Source: Parerythrobacter aestuarii
GTDB lineage: Bacteria; Pseudomonadota; Alphaproteobacteria; Sphingomonadales; Sphingomonadaceae
NCBI RefSeq assembly: GCF_030140925.1
Contig: NZ_JARBWD010000001.1
Span: 2,108,001-2,172,000 of the forward strand
Length of the DNA stretch: 64,000 nucleotides
Reading direction: 5' to 3'
Part shown: one piece after another, positions 8,535-17,350 of the stretch
Numbering within the stretch: the first letter of the stretch is position 1
Layout of the letters: the number at the start of each line of letters is the position of its first letter
Program-made: the position numbers and the translations under genes
Notes under the pieces: generated by a model
The model's input: the letters and a program-made list of their open reading frames with translations, nothing else
Told to the model about the DNA's origin: nothing
Databases searched by the model: none

Positions 8535-9617
8535 TTAGGGCTCGATCACGATCCCGACTGACGGATCGGCCTTGCCCGCCAGTGTCTCGAGATAGGCGTT
8601 CCGCGCCGCTTCGAGGCCCTGGCGGCGGTCGATACTGATGGTGCCACTGGCGGCGTCGAGGAAATAAGCCCAGCTTTCGGCCATCTGCCTGCCCGCACCC
8701 TCGGGCCCAAGCTCCTTGAACAGTGCGACGGCATGGTCGGGCGCGAAGAACAGCGTCGGGGTTGCGCCGGGCAAGTCTGCTCCTGCGCCCATCCCTTCGC
8801 CGCGATCCTCGACATGGGTCGCACCGACAAGGCAGGAGTATTTGAGGTCGTCCCCGAAGTGCTTGTGCAGGCTGGCGAGCAATCCCGCATTGCCGGCGAA
8901 ATCGACGGTTACCGTAGGCACCACTTCGAGTGATCCCACATCGCCATAAGCCACGACTTCGTCGTACATCCCCGTGCCCTTCACAAAATCGACATTGCCC
9001 GCCGAGGTCAGCCCGATCCGCCTGATGCCGGGCGAGCGTTGCTTCGCCACCGCCGCGAGGCCCATAGCGGTCTTGGAGGAGGCGCTGGTCAGGATCACCT
9101 GCCCGGCCCCGAACCAGTCCTGCCCGCGCATGAAATACTCGATCAGGAAGCCGGTCTTGAACAGCGGGCCGAAGATCATCCGCTCGCCCTCGCGCGCGGG
9201 ATCATGCTCGGGATCGGCGGCGAGGCGCGAATACTGGTTGTAGATCGGGCTCATCGGCTGGCGATGTGCGGCCGTGTCGACGAAGCTGCTCTTCGAGACA
9301 TTGCCCGGCACGACATCCAGATGGGTCGCCATGGGGAGGTAGCCATAGACCCGCTCGCCCACGGCGATGTCGGGCAAATTGCTCTCGGTCACTCGGGCGT
9401 GGCCCCACATCGGAACGATGCCCATGCCATCCGGCGCGGGGAAGAAGTTCCAGTAGCCGAACCCGTCGCCGACCACGGCGTAGGTGACGTTGTTAGCGGT
9501 GACGGAGAAACTCTCGATCTCCAGCCTCACAGCGCCTTCTGCCAGCGGCACGTCCGCAATGTCAGCGATGGCAGTGGTGGCCAGTTCGTCCTTCTGGACG
9601 TGGACGGCTTGAGTCAT
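8535..9617 (-). CDS. DUF2855 family protein
   Basis: A 360-residue protein of the DUF2855 family, which looks like a distant MDR-type fold: an N-terminal GroES-like part (ERVYGYLPMATHLDV) and a nucleotide-binding-like middle (VILTSASSKTAMGLA) without a classic GxGxxG. No biochemical role is known to me. The ATG has GAGGAG upstream at good spacing. It sits convergent to the amidohydrolase-MDR operon across a repeat, so a shared role is possible, but nothing in the sequence proves it. Confidence 0.8.
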   Translation of the reverse strand: MTQAVHVQKDELATTAIADIADVPLAEGAVRLEIESFSVTANNVTYAVVGDGFGYWNFFPAPDGMGIVPMWGHARVTESNLPDIAVGERVYGYLPMATHLDVVPGNVSKSSFVDTAAHRQPMSPIYNQYSRLAADPEHDPAREGERMIFGPLFKTGFLIEYFMRGQDWFGAGQVILTSASSKTAMGLAAVAKQRSPGIRRIGLTSAGNVDFVKGTGMYDEVVAYGDVGSLEVVPTVTVDFAGNAGLLASLHKHFGDDLKYSCLVGATHVEDRGEGMGAGADLPGATPTLFFAPDHAVALFKELGPEGAGRQMAESWAYFLDAASGTISIDRRQGLEAARNAYLETLAGKADPSVGIVIEP

Positions 9618-9664
9618 GCGAGGGCTCCTCTCGGTTTCCCCAATCCATCGGTTGCCGCGCCGCG

Positions 9665-10120
9665 CTAGTCAACCTGCAGCCGAAATTGGCCGCGCGAAGC
9701 CTGCTCGATCCGGCGCGCAGTACGCGGACGAATCTTGACGCCCTTTTCTTCAGGTGAACCCAGGCCAAGACGAACATAGGAGAACAGGAACACGCGCGCA
9801 TGGCTGGTCGCAATGTGACGCCACGGCACCAGGAAAGGCTTCGCAAAGGGCCCGAAGATTTTCCAGACCTTGAACCTCAGGCCACCTGTGCAGACCTGCA
9901 GCGTCAGGCAGCCGTTGAAATTGACCCCACCGAAGGCCGATCCACCAAAGATAGCCGACTGCATCGGCAACGAGAGGAGCAATTCCTCGCGCTCATCATC
10001 GGGAAACCGCTCTTCAAGCGCATACCAACCCGACATGCGCATGAGCAGCGAGCTTATCAGCAGCCAGAGACCGGCAAAGACAATCGGAAACAGAGTGAGG
10101 ACGATCGGGAGCGGATCCAT
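9665..10120 (-). CDS. hypothetical membrane-anchored protein
   Basis: A 151-residue protein I do not recognise. Residues about 5-28 form one strong membrane helix (IVLTLFPIVFAGLWLLISSLL), and the rest is a soluble part with several aromatic and basic residues. It starts 13 bases after the dnaN stop on the same strand, so it is probably the last gene of that transcript. Codon use resembles its neighbours and there is no sign of disruption. Confidence 0.6.
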   Translation of the reverse strand: MDPLPIVLTLFPIVFAGLWLLISSLLMRMSGWYALEERFPDDEREELLLSLPMQSAIFGGSAFGGVNFNGCLTLQVCTGGLRFKVWKIFGPFAKPFLVPWRHIATSHARVFLFSYVRLGLGSPEEKGVKIRPRTARRIEQASRGQFRLQVD

Positions 10121-10133
10121 CCTCGCCCGGGTC

Positions 10134-11261
10134 CTACACCCGCATCGGCATCAGCACGTAGAGCGCCGGGCTGTTCTCGTCCTTGCGGATCAGAGTCGGG
10201 GCGCCGGCATCGGCCAAGTGCAGTTCGACCGTATCGCTGTCGATCTGGCTGAGGATGTCCTTGAGGTAACCGGCGTTGAAGCCGATCTCGAAACCATCGC
10301 TGCTGTATTCGGCAGCGAGTTCCTCGGTCGCAGTGCCGTTGTCGGGCGAAGTGACCGAAAGCGTGACCTTGTCGGCATCGAGGCCCATCTTGACCGCGCG
10401 GGTTTTTTCCGTGGCGATGGTCGCCACGCGGTCGACACCTTCGAAGAAGCTCTTCGGGTCGACCTTGAGCAGCTTGTCGTTCCCGGTCGGGATGACGCGC
10501 GTATAGTCCGGGAAGGTCCCGTCGATCAGCTTGGAGGTCAGCACGGTGCCGCCCTCCCCACCGAGCGTGAAGCGGATCTTGCTGGCCGAAAGATCGACCT
10601 GCACATTGCCGTCCATCCGCTCTTCCAGCAGCTTGCGCAGCTCGGCCACGGCTTTGCGTGGCACGATCACGTCGGGCATGCCGTCGGCACCATCGGGGCG
10701 CGCAATGGTGTAGCGCGCCAAACGGTGGCCATCGGTGGCGGCGGCCTTGAGCACAGGCTCGTCTTCATCCGAAACGTGGAAGAAGATGCCGTTGAGGTAA
10801 TAGCGGGTTTCCTCGGTGCTGATGGCGAAGCGGGTGCGGTCGATCAGCTCGGCCAGCACCTTGGCCGGGATTTCAAAGCTGGTCGGCAGATCGCCTTCGA
10901 CGATAACCGGGAAATCATCCTTCGGCAGGGTCGGCAGCTGGAAGCGGCTGCGCCCGGCCTTGATCGTCATCCGATTGTCGGCGGTTTCCAGGCTGACCTG
11001 GCTGCCATCGGGCAGCTTGCGCGCGATATCGAACAGCAGGTGGGCGGAAACCGTTGTCGAACCGGCGGCATCGACGCCCGCCGCAGCCATGGTTTCCACC
11101 ACTTGCAGGTCGAGGTCGGTCGCCATCACCTTGACCGCACCACCTTCGCCAGCCTCGATCAGGATGTTCGAGAGGATCGGAATGGTGTTGCGGCGTTCGA
11201 CAACCGACTGGACATGGGAGAGGCAACGGAGGAGCGTTGCGCGTTCGATGGTGGCCTTCAT
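10134..11261 (-). CDS. dnaN: DNA polymerase III beta sliding clamp
   Basis: A 375-residue protein, the usual length for DnaN, opening MKATIERATLLRCLSHVQSVVERRNTIPIL (first 20 residues diagnostic). It forms the dimeric ring that tethers DNA polymerase III to DNA. The conserved C-terminal tail ends ALYVLMPMRV, the surface that receives clamp-binding peptides. The ATG at 11261 is chosen because it gives the canonical N-terminus; the frame is open 16 codons farther but those are not conserved. dnaN is separated from dnaA here, as in many Alphaproteobacteria. Upstream lies an inverted repeat containing near-DnaA-box sequences. Confidence 0.97.
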   Translation of the reverse strand: MKATIERATLLRCLSHVQSVVERRNTIPILSNILIEAGEGGAVKVMATDLDLQVVETMAAAGVDAAGSTTVSAHLLFDIARKLPDGSQVSLETADNRMTIKAGRSRFQLPTLPKDDFPVIVEGDLPTSFEIPAKVLAELIDRTRFAISTEETRYYLNGIFFHVSDEDEPVLKAAATDGHRLARYTIARPDGADGMPDVIVPRKAVAELRKLLEERMDGNVQVDLSASKIRFTLGGEGGTVLTSKLIDGTFPDYTRVIPTGNDKLLKVDPKSFFEGVDRVATIATEKTRAVKMGLDADKVTLSVTSPDNGTATEELAAEYSSDGFEIGFNAGYLKDILSQIDSDTVELHLADAGAPTLIRKDENSPALYVLMPMRV

Positions 11262-11400
11262 CGGTCTTTCTCTCGTTTCAGGGGCGCCCAACAGGTGCAA
11301 AAACCCCACCGGAATCGCCCCGGGCGCCGGGTAAATTGCCTCTAAACCCTAGCGCACCTGCGAAGCCCCGCAAGGAGTATCGCCCAAGCGGCGGGATTCC

Positions 11401-11428
11401 TTGGGGATAACCACGAGGTTGTCCCCAA
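11401..11428. promoter_or_regulatory. inverted repeat between fabG and dnaN (terminator or DnaA-like site)
   Basis: Arms of 12 bases (11401-11412 and 11417-11428) with one mismatch and a 4-base loop. It begins 12 bases after the fabG stop on the minus strand, where a terminator would fall, but no T-run follows. Each arm also holds a 9-mer near the DnaA box: TTATCCCCA on the minus strand (one difference from TTATCCACA) and TTGTCCCCA on the plus strand. It lies about 140-165 bases before the dnaN start. Either reading is inference. Confidence 0.45.
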
Positions 11429-11440
11429 ATTCGGACCCGA

Positions 11441-12196
11441 TCAGGCGCTCACCATCGCCATGCCGCCGTTTACATGCAGCGTCTGGCCGGTGATGTAGCC
11501 CGCCTCCTTGCTGGCAAGGTAGGCGACAGCAGCGCCGATATCCTCGCCTTCGCCCATGCGGGCCATGGGGATGCGGGCGTTGATCGCCGCCTTCTGGTCG
11601 TCGGTCAGCTGGTCGGTCATGGCGGTACGGATAAAGCCGGGGGCGACGCAGTTCACGGTGATGCCACGGCTGGCAAGTTCCTGTGCCAGTGCCTTTGACA
11701 TGCCGGTGAGCCCGGCCTTGGCCGCAACATAGTTCATTTGGCCTGGGTTTCCGGTCGCTCCGACCACGCTTGTGATGGAGATCATCCGTCCAAACTTCGC
11801 CTTCATCATCGGCCGCGCAGCAGCACGCATCAGGCGGAAGGCGGATTCGAGATTGATCTTCATAACCTCGTCCCACTCCTCGTCCTTCATCCGCATGGCG
11901 AGGTTGTCACGCGTGATGCCGGCGTTGTTGACGAGAATGTCGATCTTGCCGAGCGTATCGATTGTCGCCGGAATCAGCTCCTCGACCTGCGTGCTGTCGG
12001 AAAGGTTGCAGGTGATCTCGACATGATCGTGTCCGAACTCGCTGTTGAGCTCTTCGCGGAAAGACCGGAGCTTCGATGGATTCGAGCCCGACAGCGCCAG
12101 CCGCGCACCCTGACGGGCAAGCGCCCGCGCAATGGAGGAGCCGATCCCGCCGCTTGCTCCGGTCACGAGGGCGGTCATTCCTTCAAGCGAGAACAT
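11441..12196 (-). CDS. fabG: 3-oxoacyl-ACP reductase
   Basis: A 251-residue short-chain dehydrogenase with the FabG signature: cofactor loop TGASGGIG (12-19), NNAG (90-93), and catalytic Ser143, Tyr156 and Lys160. It reduces 3-oxoacyl-ACP with NADPH in fatty acid elongation. The pairing with fabD directly upstream makes the fatty-acid role much more likely than another SDR role. The ATG overlaps the fabD stop (TGATG) and has AAGGAG 8 bases upstream inside fabD. No acpP or fabF follows here. Confidence 0.95.
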   Translation of the reverse strand: MFSLEGMTALVTGASGGIGSSIARALARQGARLALSGSNPSKLRSFREELNSEFGHDHVEITCNLSDSTQVEELIPATIDTLGKIDILVNNAGITRDNLAMRMKDEEWDEVMKINLESAFRLMRAAARPMMKAKFGRMISITSVVGATGNPGQMNYVAAKAGLTGMSKALAQELASRGITVNCVAPGFIRTAMTDQLTDDQKAAINARIPMARMGEGEDIGAAVAYLASKEAGYITGQTLHVNGGMAMVSA

Positions 12197-13134
12197 CAAC
12201 CAATCTCCTTTGCGAGGGCTTCCAGGTCTTCCATTGTGATAGCGCTGGTCACGGCAGCATCCTTGGCGATGCGGCCCACCATCGGGCCAACGACCTTGCC
12301 GCCGAGTTCCACGAAATGTGTCACACCCGCAGTGGCCATCGCTTCGACACTCTCGCGCCAACGGACGCGGCCCGTCACCTGCTGGACCAGCAGGTCGCGC
12401 TCTGCATCGGCGTCGGTGACCTGTGCTGCGGTGACATTGGCGTATACCGGCAAAGTAAAGCTCTGCGGTGGGGTATCTTCGAAGGCGGCTGCCATGGCAT
12501 CTGCGGCAGGCTGCATCAGCGAGCAGTGGAATGGCGCAGAAACGGGCAGCATGATGCCGCGCTTGATCCCGTGTTCTTTCGCCAGTTCGATGGCCCGCTC
12601 GATCGCGCCCCGATGGCCGGAGATGACCACCTGCGTGGGATCGTTGTCGTTGGCCACTTCGCAGACCTCGCTCTGTGCGGCGGCTGCGGCGAGAGCAGTC
12701 GCCTTCTCGATATCGGCTCCGAGCAGCGCGGCCATCGCGCCTACGCCAACCGGCACTGCCGCCTGCATTGCCTGTCCGCGCAACTTCAGCAGACGAGCCG
12801 TGTCGGCCAGCGAGAACGCGCCAACAGCACACAGCGCAGTGTATTCGCCCAAGCTGTGACCAGCAACGCAATCGCCCTTGTCAGCCAGCGACACACCGAA
12901 TTCCTGCTCCAGGACCCGCAGCGTGGCGATGGCATTAGCCATGATAGCCGGCTGGGCGTTTTCGGTCAGCGTCAGATCCGCTTCGGGCCCTTCGCGCATG
13001 ATGGTACTGAGCGTCTGGCTCAGCGCCTCGTCGACTTCCTCGAACACTTCGCGAGCGGCGGCGCTAGCGACGGCAAGGTCTGCCCCCATGCCGACTTTCT
13101 GGCTGCCCTGCCCGGGAAAGATAAATGCGCGCAT
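12196..13134 (-). CDS. fabD: malonyl-CoA:ACP transacylase
   Basis: A 312-residue acyltransferase that loads malonate onto acyl carrier protein. The nucleophile Ser94 is in GHSLGE and the partner His203 is in SAPFHCSLM; FPGQGSQ opens the protein as in all FabD. The start has AGGAG at good spacing. It is the first gene of a two-gene fabD-fabG unit on the minus strand, joined by a TGATG overlap. Nothing is unusual in length or motifs. Confidence 0.96.
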   Translation of the reverse strand: MRAFIFPGQGSQKVGMGADLAVASAAAREVFEEVDEALSQTLSTIMREGPEADLTLTENAQPAIMANAIATLRVLEQEFGVSLADKGDCVAGHSLGEYTALCAVGAFSLADTARLLKLRGQAMQAAVPVGVGAMAALLGADIEKATALAAAAAQSEVCEVANDNDPTQVVISGHRGAIERAIELAKEHGIKRGIMLPVSAPFHCSLMQPAADAMAAAFEDTPPQSFTLPVYANVTAAQVTDADAERDLLVQQVTGRVRWRESVEAMATAGVTHFVELGGKVVGPMVGRIAKDAAVTSAITMEDLEALAKEIG

Positions 13135-13161
13135 TGGTAATCTCCTGTCTTGGAGAGCCGG

Positions 13162-13992
13162 TTAGGTCGGCTGCGGCGGACTCGCAACCCCGAACGGCAC
13201 GACATGGTTGTCGACCGTATGCCCTATCTTCGCGCGCCCGAGGTAGGGAATACCCGCCCTGTCGCACCAGAATTGCGCGATCTCTTCGGGCGTCTGGCCG
13301 AAATCCCGGTCGTTCTCGGGCACGTTTGTAACGTAGCCCAACCGCAATCCTGCAAGGCGCGGCAAAGTATTGGCAAGGCTGAAGAACAGGCGATCGATAG
13401 CGTAAAGATGCTCGCTGACTTCTTCGACCATCACGACATGGCCGGAGAGATCCGGTAGCAGCGGCGTATCGACCAGCATCGCCAGCGTGATGAGGTTGAA
13501 GGCGACCGTCGGCGTCTTGCCATCGACCGAGGGTTCGACCCCGCTGGCATCGCCGGAAAACCAGTTGAGCACGCGGCGCAGCGCCACCCTGCCGCGCTCG
13601 CTGCGCGCGCTCACCGGCATGGATCCGTGCACAGGCTGGCCGATTCCCGCCCGATAGAGCGCGGCGAGCATGTAGCCCATGTCGGAATAGCCGACATAGG
13701 TTTTCTCGCGCGCGGCATCGTTCATGCGGGCGATGGCGGCCTGAGCAATACGGTTTGAACCATAGCCGCCCTTGGCGAACCACACGGCGTCGAATTCGGG
13801 GTTGTTGGCGCAGTCGACCAGCGCACTGAGCCGGGTCAGGTCGTCCCCGGCATAATGCGCGTAGGTTTCGAAGCACTGGTCATGAAACCACAGCTCGTGC
13901 TGGGGATACTCAGCGGCGACGAATTCATGCGCGGCTTCCGCGTGTTCGCGGGTGATGGCCGTGGCCGGGGCGCAGATGGCGATGCGGGTCAT
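13162..13992 (-). CDS. LD-carboxypeptidase, S66 family (LdcA/MccF type)
   Basis: A 276-residue serine peptidase of family S66. Visible signatures: ICAPA at the N-terminus, WFAKGGYGSNR (71-81; the family usually has ARGGYG), nucleophile Ser103 in VGYSD, Glu190 or 191 in VMVEEVSE, and His258 in KIGHTV. Enzymes of this kind trim D-Ala from murein tetrapeptides in the cytoplasm during wall recycling, or inactivate microcin C. The ATG at 13992 is preferred to a TTG two codons earlier. It faces the Mur ligase gene divergently across a repeat, which supports the recycling role. Confidence 0.85.
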   Translation of the reverse strand: MTRIAICAPATAITREHAEAAHEFVAAEYPQHELWFHDQCFETYAHYAGDDLTRLSALVDCANNPEFDAVWFAKGGYGSNRIAQAAIARMNDAAREKTYVGYSDMGYMLAALYRAGIGQPVHGSMPVSARSERGRVALRRVLNWFSGDASGVEPSVDGKTPTVAFNLITLAMLVDTPLLPDLSGHVVMVEEVSEHLYAIDRLFFSLANTLPRLAGLRLGYVTNVPENDRDFGQTPEEIAQFWCDRAGIPYLGRAKIGHTVDNHVVPFGVASPPQPT

Positions 13993-14025
13993 GGACAACG
14001 GTCTAGCATTCGCTTCACAAAGTGC

Positions 14026-14104
14026 GAGTCCCCGCGTAGGCGGGGACCTCAGTCCGCCTGTTCCGCCTCAACTGCATGAGATTCCCGCCTGCGCGGGAAA
14101 TCAC
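14026..14104. repeat. paired-hairpin repeat, family A copy 1
   Basis: Two GC hairpins in inverted arrangement: 14028-14047 (GTCCCCG / CGGGGAC) and 14082-14099 (TTCCCGC / GCGGGAA), separated by about 34 bases, and ending TCAC. The same layout recurs at 51759-51834 and 53652-53728 with different but still paired stems. It fills most of the gap between the divergent S66 peptidase and Mur ligase genes, so their promoters must lie inside or beside it. Confidence 0.85.
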
Positions 14105-14115
14105 TCGGGATTACA

Positions 14116-15546
14116 ATGACCGACCTGCCCGATCCGACCGCCGACCTCACTGCGCGCCCGTGGTTCTTCTGCGGCATCGGCGGCTCGGGGATGCAGCCGC
14201 TGGCAGCAATCCTCAAGGGGCGCGGCGCCGAAGTCGCCGGGTCCGACCGCAGCCGCGACCAGGGTCGTACACCGGAGAAATTCGCCGCGCTGGAGGCGCA
14301 AGGCTTCGAGCTCTTCCCGCAGGACGGCAGCGGGATCACCCGGCCCGAGCAGGTGCTGGTTGCAAGCGCTGCAGTTGAAGACACAGTGCCTGAAATCGTC
14401 CGCGCGAAAGAGCTCGGCCTGCCGCGCCTGACCCGCGCCGATCTCAACGCCGCATTGTTCAATTCTGCCGAGACCGGGATCGCCGTAGCCGGGACCAGCG
14501 GCAAGTCCACGGTCACCGCCATGCTTGGCTGGATCCTGCACCATGCCGGGCGCGATCCGACCATCATGAATGGCGCGGTGATGAAGAACTTCGTCTCTCC
14601 CGAGCGCCCTTTCGCCAGCGCGGCGGTGGGCGACGCGAACCTCTATGTGTCCGAGGTGGATGAAAGCGACGGGTCGATTGCGTCCTACAAGCCCACGGTC
14701 GGTGTCCTCCTCAACGTCAGCCTCGATCACAAGAGCATGGAGGAATTGCGCCAGCTGTTCGGTGACTACGTCGCAGCCTCGGACGTGGCTGTCATCAACG
14801 CTGATGACGACGAGGCGCTGCAACTGGAAGGCCGCGCAAAACACGCGATCACATTTGCCATCGATGATCTGGGCGCGAGCATCGGCATCGTCGAAGGCAG
14901 CCATGCGGATGGCCCGACCCGGCAGGCAGCGACCGTGATCGATCGACACGACGACAGCGAGCATGCGCTGGTGCTGCATATGCCGGGACTGCACAACCTC
15001 TCCAATGCGCTGGCCGCGATCGCCGGGGCGAGTGCGGCTGGCGTGCCCGTCTCCGATGCTGTCGCGGCATTGAGCGAATTCAAGGGCCTCGCGCGCCGGT
15101 TCGACATCGTCGGCACCAGTCCTTCAGGCGTGACGGTAATCGACGACTTCGGCCACAACCCGGAGAAATGCCGCGCCACTTTGCGCACGCTCAAGGCGCA
15201 TCCGGGCCGCGTGCTCGCCTTCTTCCAGCCGCATGGTTACGGGCCCTTGAGGCAGATGGGTGCAGAACTGGCAGAAACCTTTGCCCATGAACTGGGGCCC
15301 GATGATCTCACGCTGCTGTGCGACCCGGTCTATTTCGGCGGCACAGTCGACCGCAGCGAAGGCAGCGAGCGCATCGTCGACCTAATCGCCAAGGCGGGCG
15401 GAAAAGCTCTGCATATCAATACCCGCGAAGGCTGCGGCGATTTCCTTGTCGCCAATGCCAGGCCGGGCGACCGCATAGTGGTAATGGGCGCGCGCGACGA
15501 TACGCTGACGGAATTTGCGGCGTCGATCCTGGTGCGACTGGGTTAG
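14116..15546 (+). CDS. Mur ligase family protein (MurC/Mpl-like)
   Basis: A 476-residue ATP-dependent Mur ligase. N-terminal UDP-binding loop CGIGGSG (19-25), ATP loop GTSGKST (126-132), central EVDESDGS, and C-terminal DDFGHNPEK. The first domain is MurC/Mpl-like, but the C-terminal motif is HNP as in MurE, MurF and cyanophycin-type ligases, rather than the HHP of MurC. True murC normally sits in the division/cell wall cluster, so this is probably a second ligase. With the neighbouring S66 carboxypeptidase, ligation of recycled murein peptides (an Mpl-like job) is plausible. Its stop codon shares bases with that of the convergent GST gene. Confidence 0.75.
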   Translation: MTDLPDPTADLTARPWFFCGIGGSGMQPLAAILKGRGAEVAGSDRSRDQGRTPEKFAALEAQGFELFPQDGSGITRPEQVLVASAAVEDTVPEIVRAKELGLPRLTRADLNAALFNSAETGIAVAGTSGKSTVTAMLGWILHHAGRDPTIMNGAVMKNFVSPERPFASAAVGDANLYVSEVDESDGSIASYKPTVGVLLNVSLDHKSMEELRQLFGDYVAASDVAVINADDDEALQLEGRAKHAITFAIDDLGASIGIVEGSHADGPTRQAATVIDRHDDSEHALVLHMPGLHNLSNALAAIAGASAAGVPVSDAVAALSEFKGLARRFDIVGTSPSGVTVIDDFGHNPEKCRATLRTLKAHPGRVLAFFQPHGYGPLRQMGAELAETFAHELGPDDLTLLCDPVYFGGTVDRSEGSERIVDLIAKAGGKALHINTREGCGDFLVANARPGDRIVVMGARDDTLTEFAASILVRLG

Positions 15547-16181
15547 ACCGACGCCGGTCCCGCCTTTTCGCGTTCGACCGCTCGCTGGTAGCCTTCGCGC
15601 GCTTCCAGCCGCTCGCGATAGGCCTTGAGGCTCTCTGGCACCCCTTCGTCGAGGCCTACGCTGCGCGCGAGAATCAACGCGTAGCCGACACAGATATCGG
15701 CGACGGTAAAGCGGTCGGCGCACAAGAACTCGCGACCCTCCAGCCGCTGCTCGACCTTGATCAGCCGCTTCCAGAACCACTTGGCATAGGCGTCGCCCGC
15801 TTCGGCCCAGCCCTTGTCCTTCTCGAACAGTGCGAAACGCATGTAGACCGTTTGCGGGAAAGTGATTGTCGCATCGGCGTGATAGGTGAAGTCGAGATAT
15901 TCGGCATAGTCCCGCTCACCGGGCGCGATGGCCAGGTCGGTATAGCCGTCCTTTGTCGCTAGGTAGTGCGCGATGGCGCAGCTCTCGGTCATCCGCGAGT
16001 CGCCATCGACCAACAACGGGATCGTCCCCAGCGGGTTGATTTCCAGGTACTCCGGCGCCTTGAAGCGCGGAGGAAACGGGAGCAGCCTGAGCTCGACATC
16101 GACCCCGGCTTCCTCTGCAGCCCAGGTGCAGCGCAGCCCGCGCGAGCCACGGCAGGTATGGAGGATAGGACGCGCCGTCAT
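15543..16181 (-). CDS. glutathione S-transferase family protein
   Basis: A 212-residue GST. The N-terminal thioredoxin-like domain has LLPFPPRFKAPEYLEINPLGTIPLL with the cis-Pro of GTIPLL, and DSRMTESCAI supplies the glutathione gamma-Glu contact. The all-helical C-terminal domain includes FTVADICVGY. The start is uncertain: ATG at 16181 lies directly after the DUF808 stop (TGAGATG), while an ATG at 16211 would overlap it by 29 bases. The substrate is unknown; such genes are numerous in this order. Confidence 0.8.
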   Translation of the reverse strand: MTARPILHTCRGSRGLRCTWAAEEAGVDVELRLLPFPPRFKAPEYLEINPLGTIPLLVDGDSRMTESCAIAHYLATKDGYTDLAIAPGERDYAEYLDFTYHADATITFPQTVYMRFALFEKDKGWAEAGDAYAKWFWKRLIKVEQRLEGREFLCADRFTVADICVGYALILARSVGLDEGVPESLKAYRERLEAREGYQRAVEREKAGPASV

Positions 16182-16182
16182 C

Positions 16183-17136
16183 TCAATGCGCCTGAGCTCC
16201 ATCATCGCCATGCGCGCCGAACTTCAGCACATGGTGCAGCACAAACACGATGATCGCGCCCAGGACCAGGCCGAAGATAGCCGAGAGGCCGGCATAGGTC
16301 GTCCAGCCCAGCACGCCCGAAAGCGCTCCCGTCGTTTCCTCGACGGCGTGCTGAACGCTGTGCGCAAGGTCGGACGGGGCGTGAATCCCGATCTCGTGCA
16401 GCCCGTGCAGGATGATCCCGCCACCAACCCACAGCATCGCGATGGTCCCGATGAACGACAGCGCGACCAGCAGCCGCGGCATCGCCAACAGCAGGAACTC
16501 GCCGATTTTCTGCCCTGCCTCGCCACCTTCTTCCTTCAAATGCAGGCCGACATCATCCATCTTCACGATCAGGGCGACCGCGCCATAAACCACCAGCGTG
16601 ATGGCGATCCCCACCGCAGCAAGCGCTGCTGCGCGGATCCAGAATTCATCGCTGATCTTGGCAATCTCGTTCAGCGATATCGCCATGATCTCGGCAGAAA
16701 GGATCAGATCGGTCCGAATCGCACCGTTGATCCGCTTCTTCTCGAACTCCTCCACGTCCTCGATCGGATCTTCCAGCGTCTTGCCATGCTTCGGCTCACC
16801 CAGCTTTTCCATCACCTTCTCAGCGCCTTCGTAGCAAAGGTAGCTGCCGCCCATGATAAGGATGTAAGTAATCGCCTGAGGTAACAGCCAACTGAGCAGC
16901 AATGCCCCTGGCAACAGCAGGATCAGCTTGTTCTTGAGGCTGCCCTTGGTGATGCTCCAGATGATCGGCAGTTCCCGCGCAGGCGAGAGGCCTGTGACAT
17001 AACCCGGCGTCACTGCGGCATCGTCGATCACCACTCCGGCGGCCTTGGTGCCCGCCTTGCTCGCCGCGACGCTGACATCGTCGATCGAAGCCGCCGCTGC
17101 CCGCGCAATCACCGCAACATCGTCTAACAGTGCCAT
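16183..17136 (-). CDS. DUF808 family inner membrane protein (YedI-like)
   Basis: A 317-residue multi-pass membrane protein of the DUF808/YedI family: [20 protein letters not shown] at the N-terminus, [13 protein letters not shown] in the middle, and three to four strong membrane helices in the second half. The function is unknown in the literature I know. The chosen ATG at 17136 gives the family's conserved first residues; the upstream extension is not conserved. It probably shares a transcript with the GST gene, which starts one base after its stop. Confidence 0.85.
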   Translation of the reverse strand: MALLDDVAVIARAAAASIDDVSVAASKAGTKAAGVVIDDAAVTPGYVTGLSPARELPIIWSITKGSLKNKLILLLPGALLLSWLLPQAITYILIMGGSYLCYEGAEKVMEKLGEPKHGKTLEDPIEDVEEFEKKRINGAIRTDLILSAEIMAISLNEIAKISDEFWIRAAALAAVGIAITLVVYGAVALIVKMDDVGLHLKEEGGEAGQKIGEFLLLAMPRLLVALSFIGTIAMLWVGGGIILHGLHEIGIHAPSDLAHSVQHAVEETTGALSGVLGWTTYAGLSAIFGLVLGAIIVFVLHHVLKFGAHGDDGAQAH

Positions 17137-17350
17137 CAGGCCACCGGGCACAGGCATTCTCCCATTCGTAAAGCGTGTCTCGAACGCCGCACTGCCTGCG
17201 CAATGGCGGCGAGGCAAGGCTTGCATTATGCGCCGATCCCGCTATGTGCGCCGCTTCCGTGCTTCAGGGCTCGGAAACGAAGAAAGCCGGAGGGGCCCCC
17301 GCGCGGTGTGGGACAAGCCAGCGATCGGCGTGGAAATGAAAGGACGCGAG

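Noticed and set aside
12076-13140. A 354-codon plus-strand frame over fabD and fabG
   Set aside because: It spans two recognisable minus-strand genes and has no domain.
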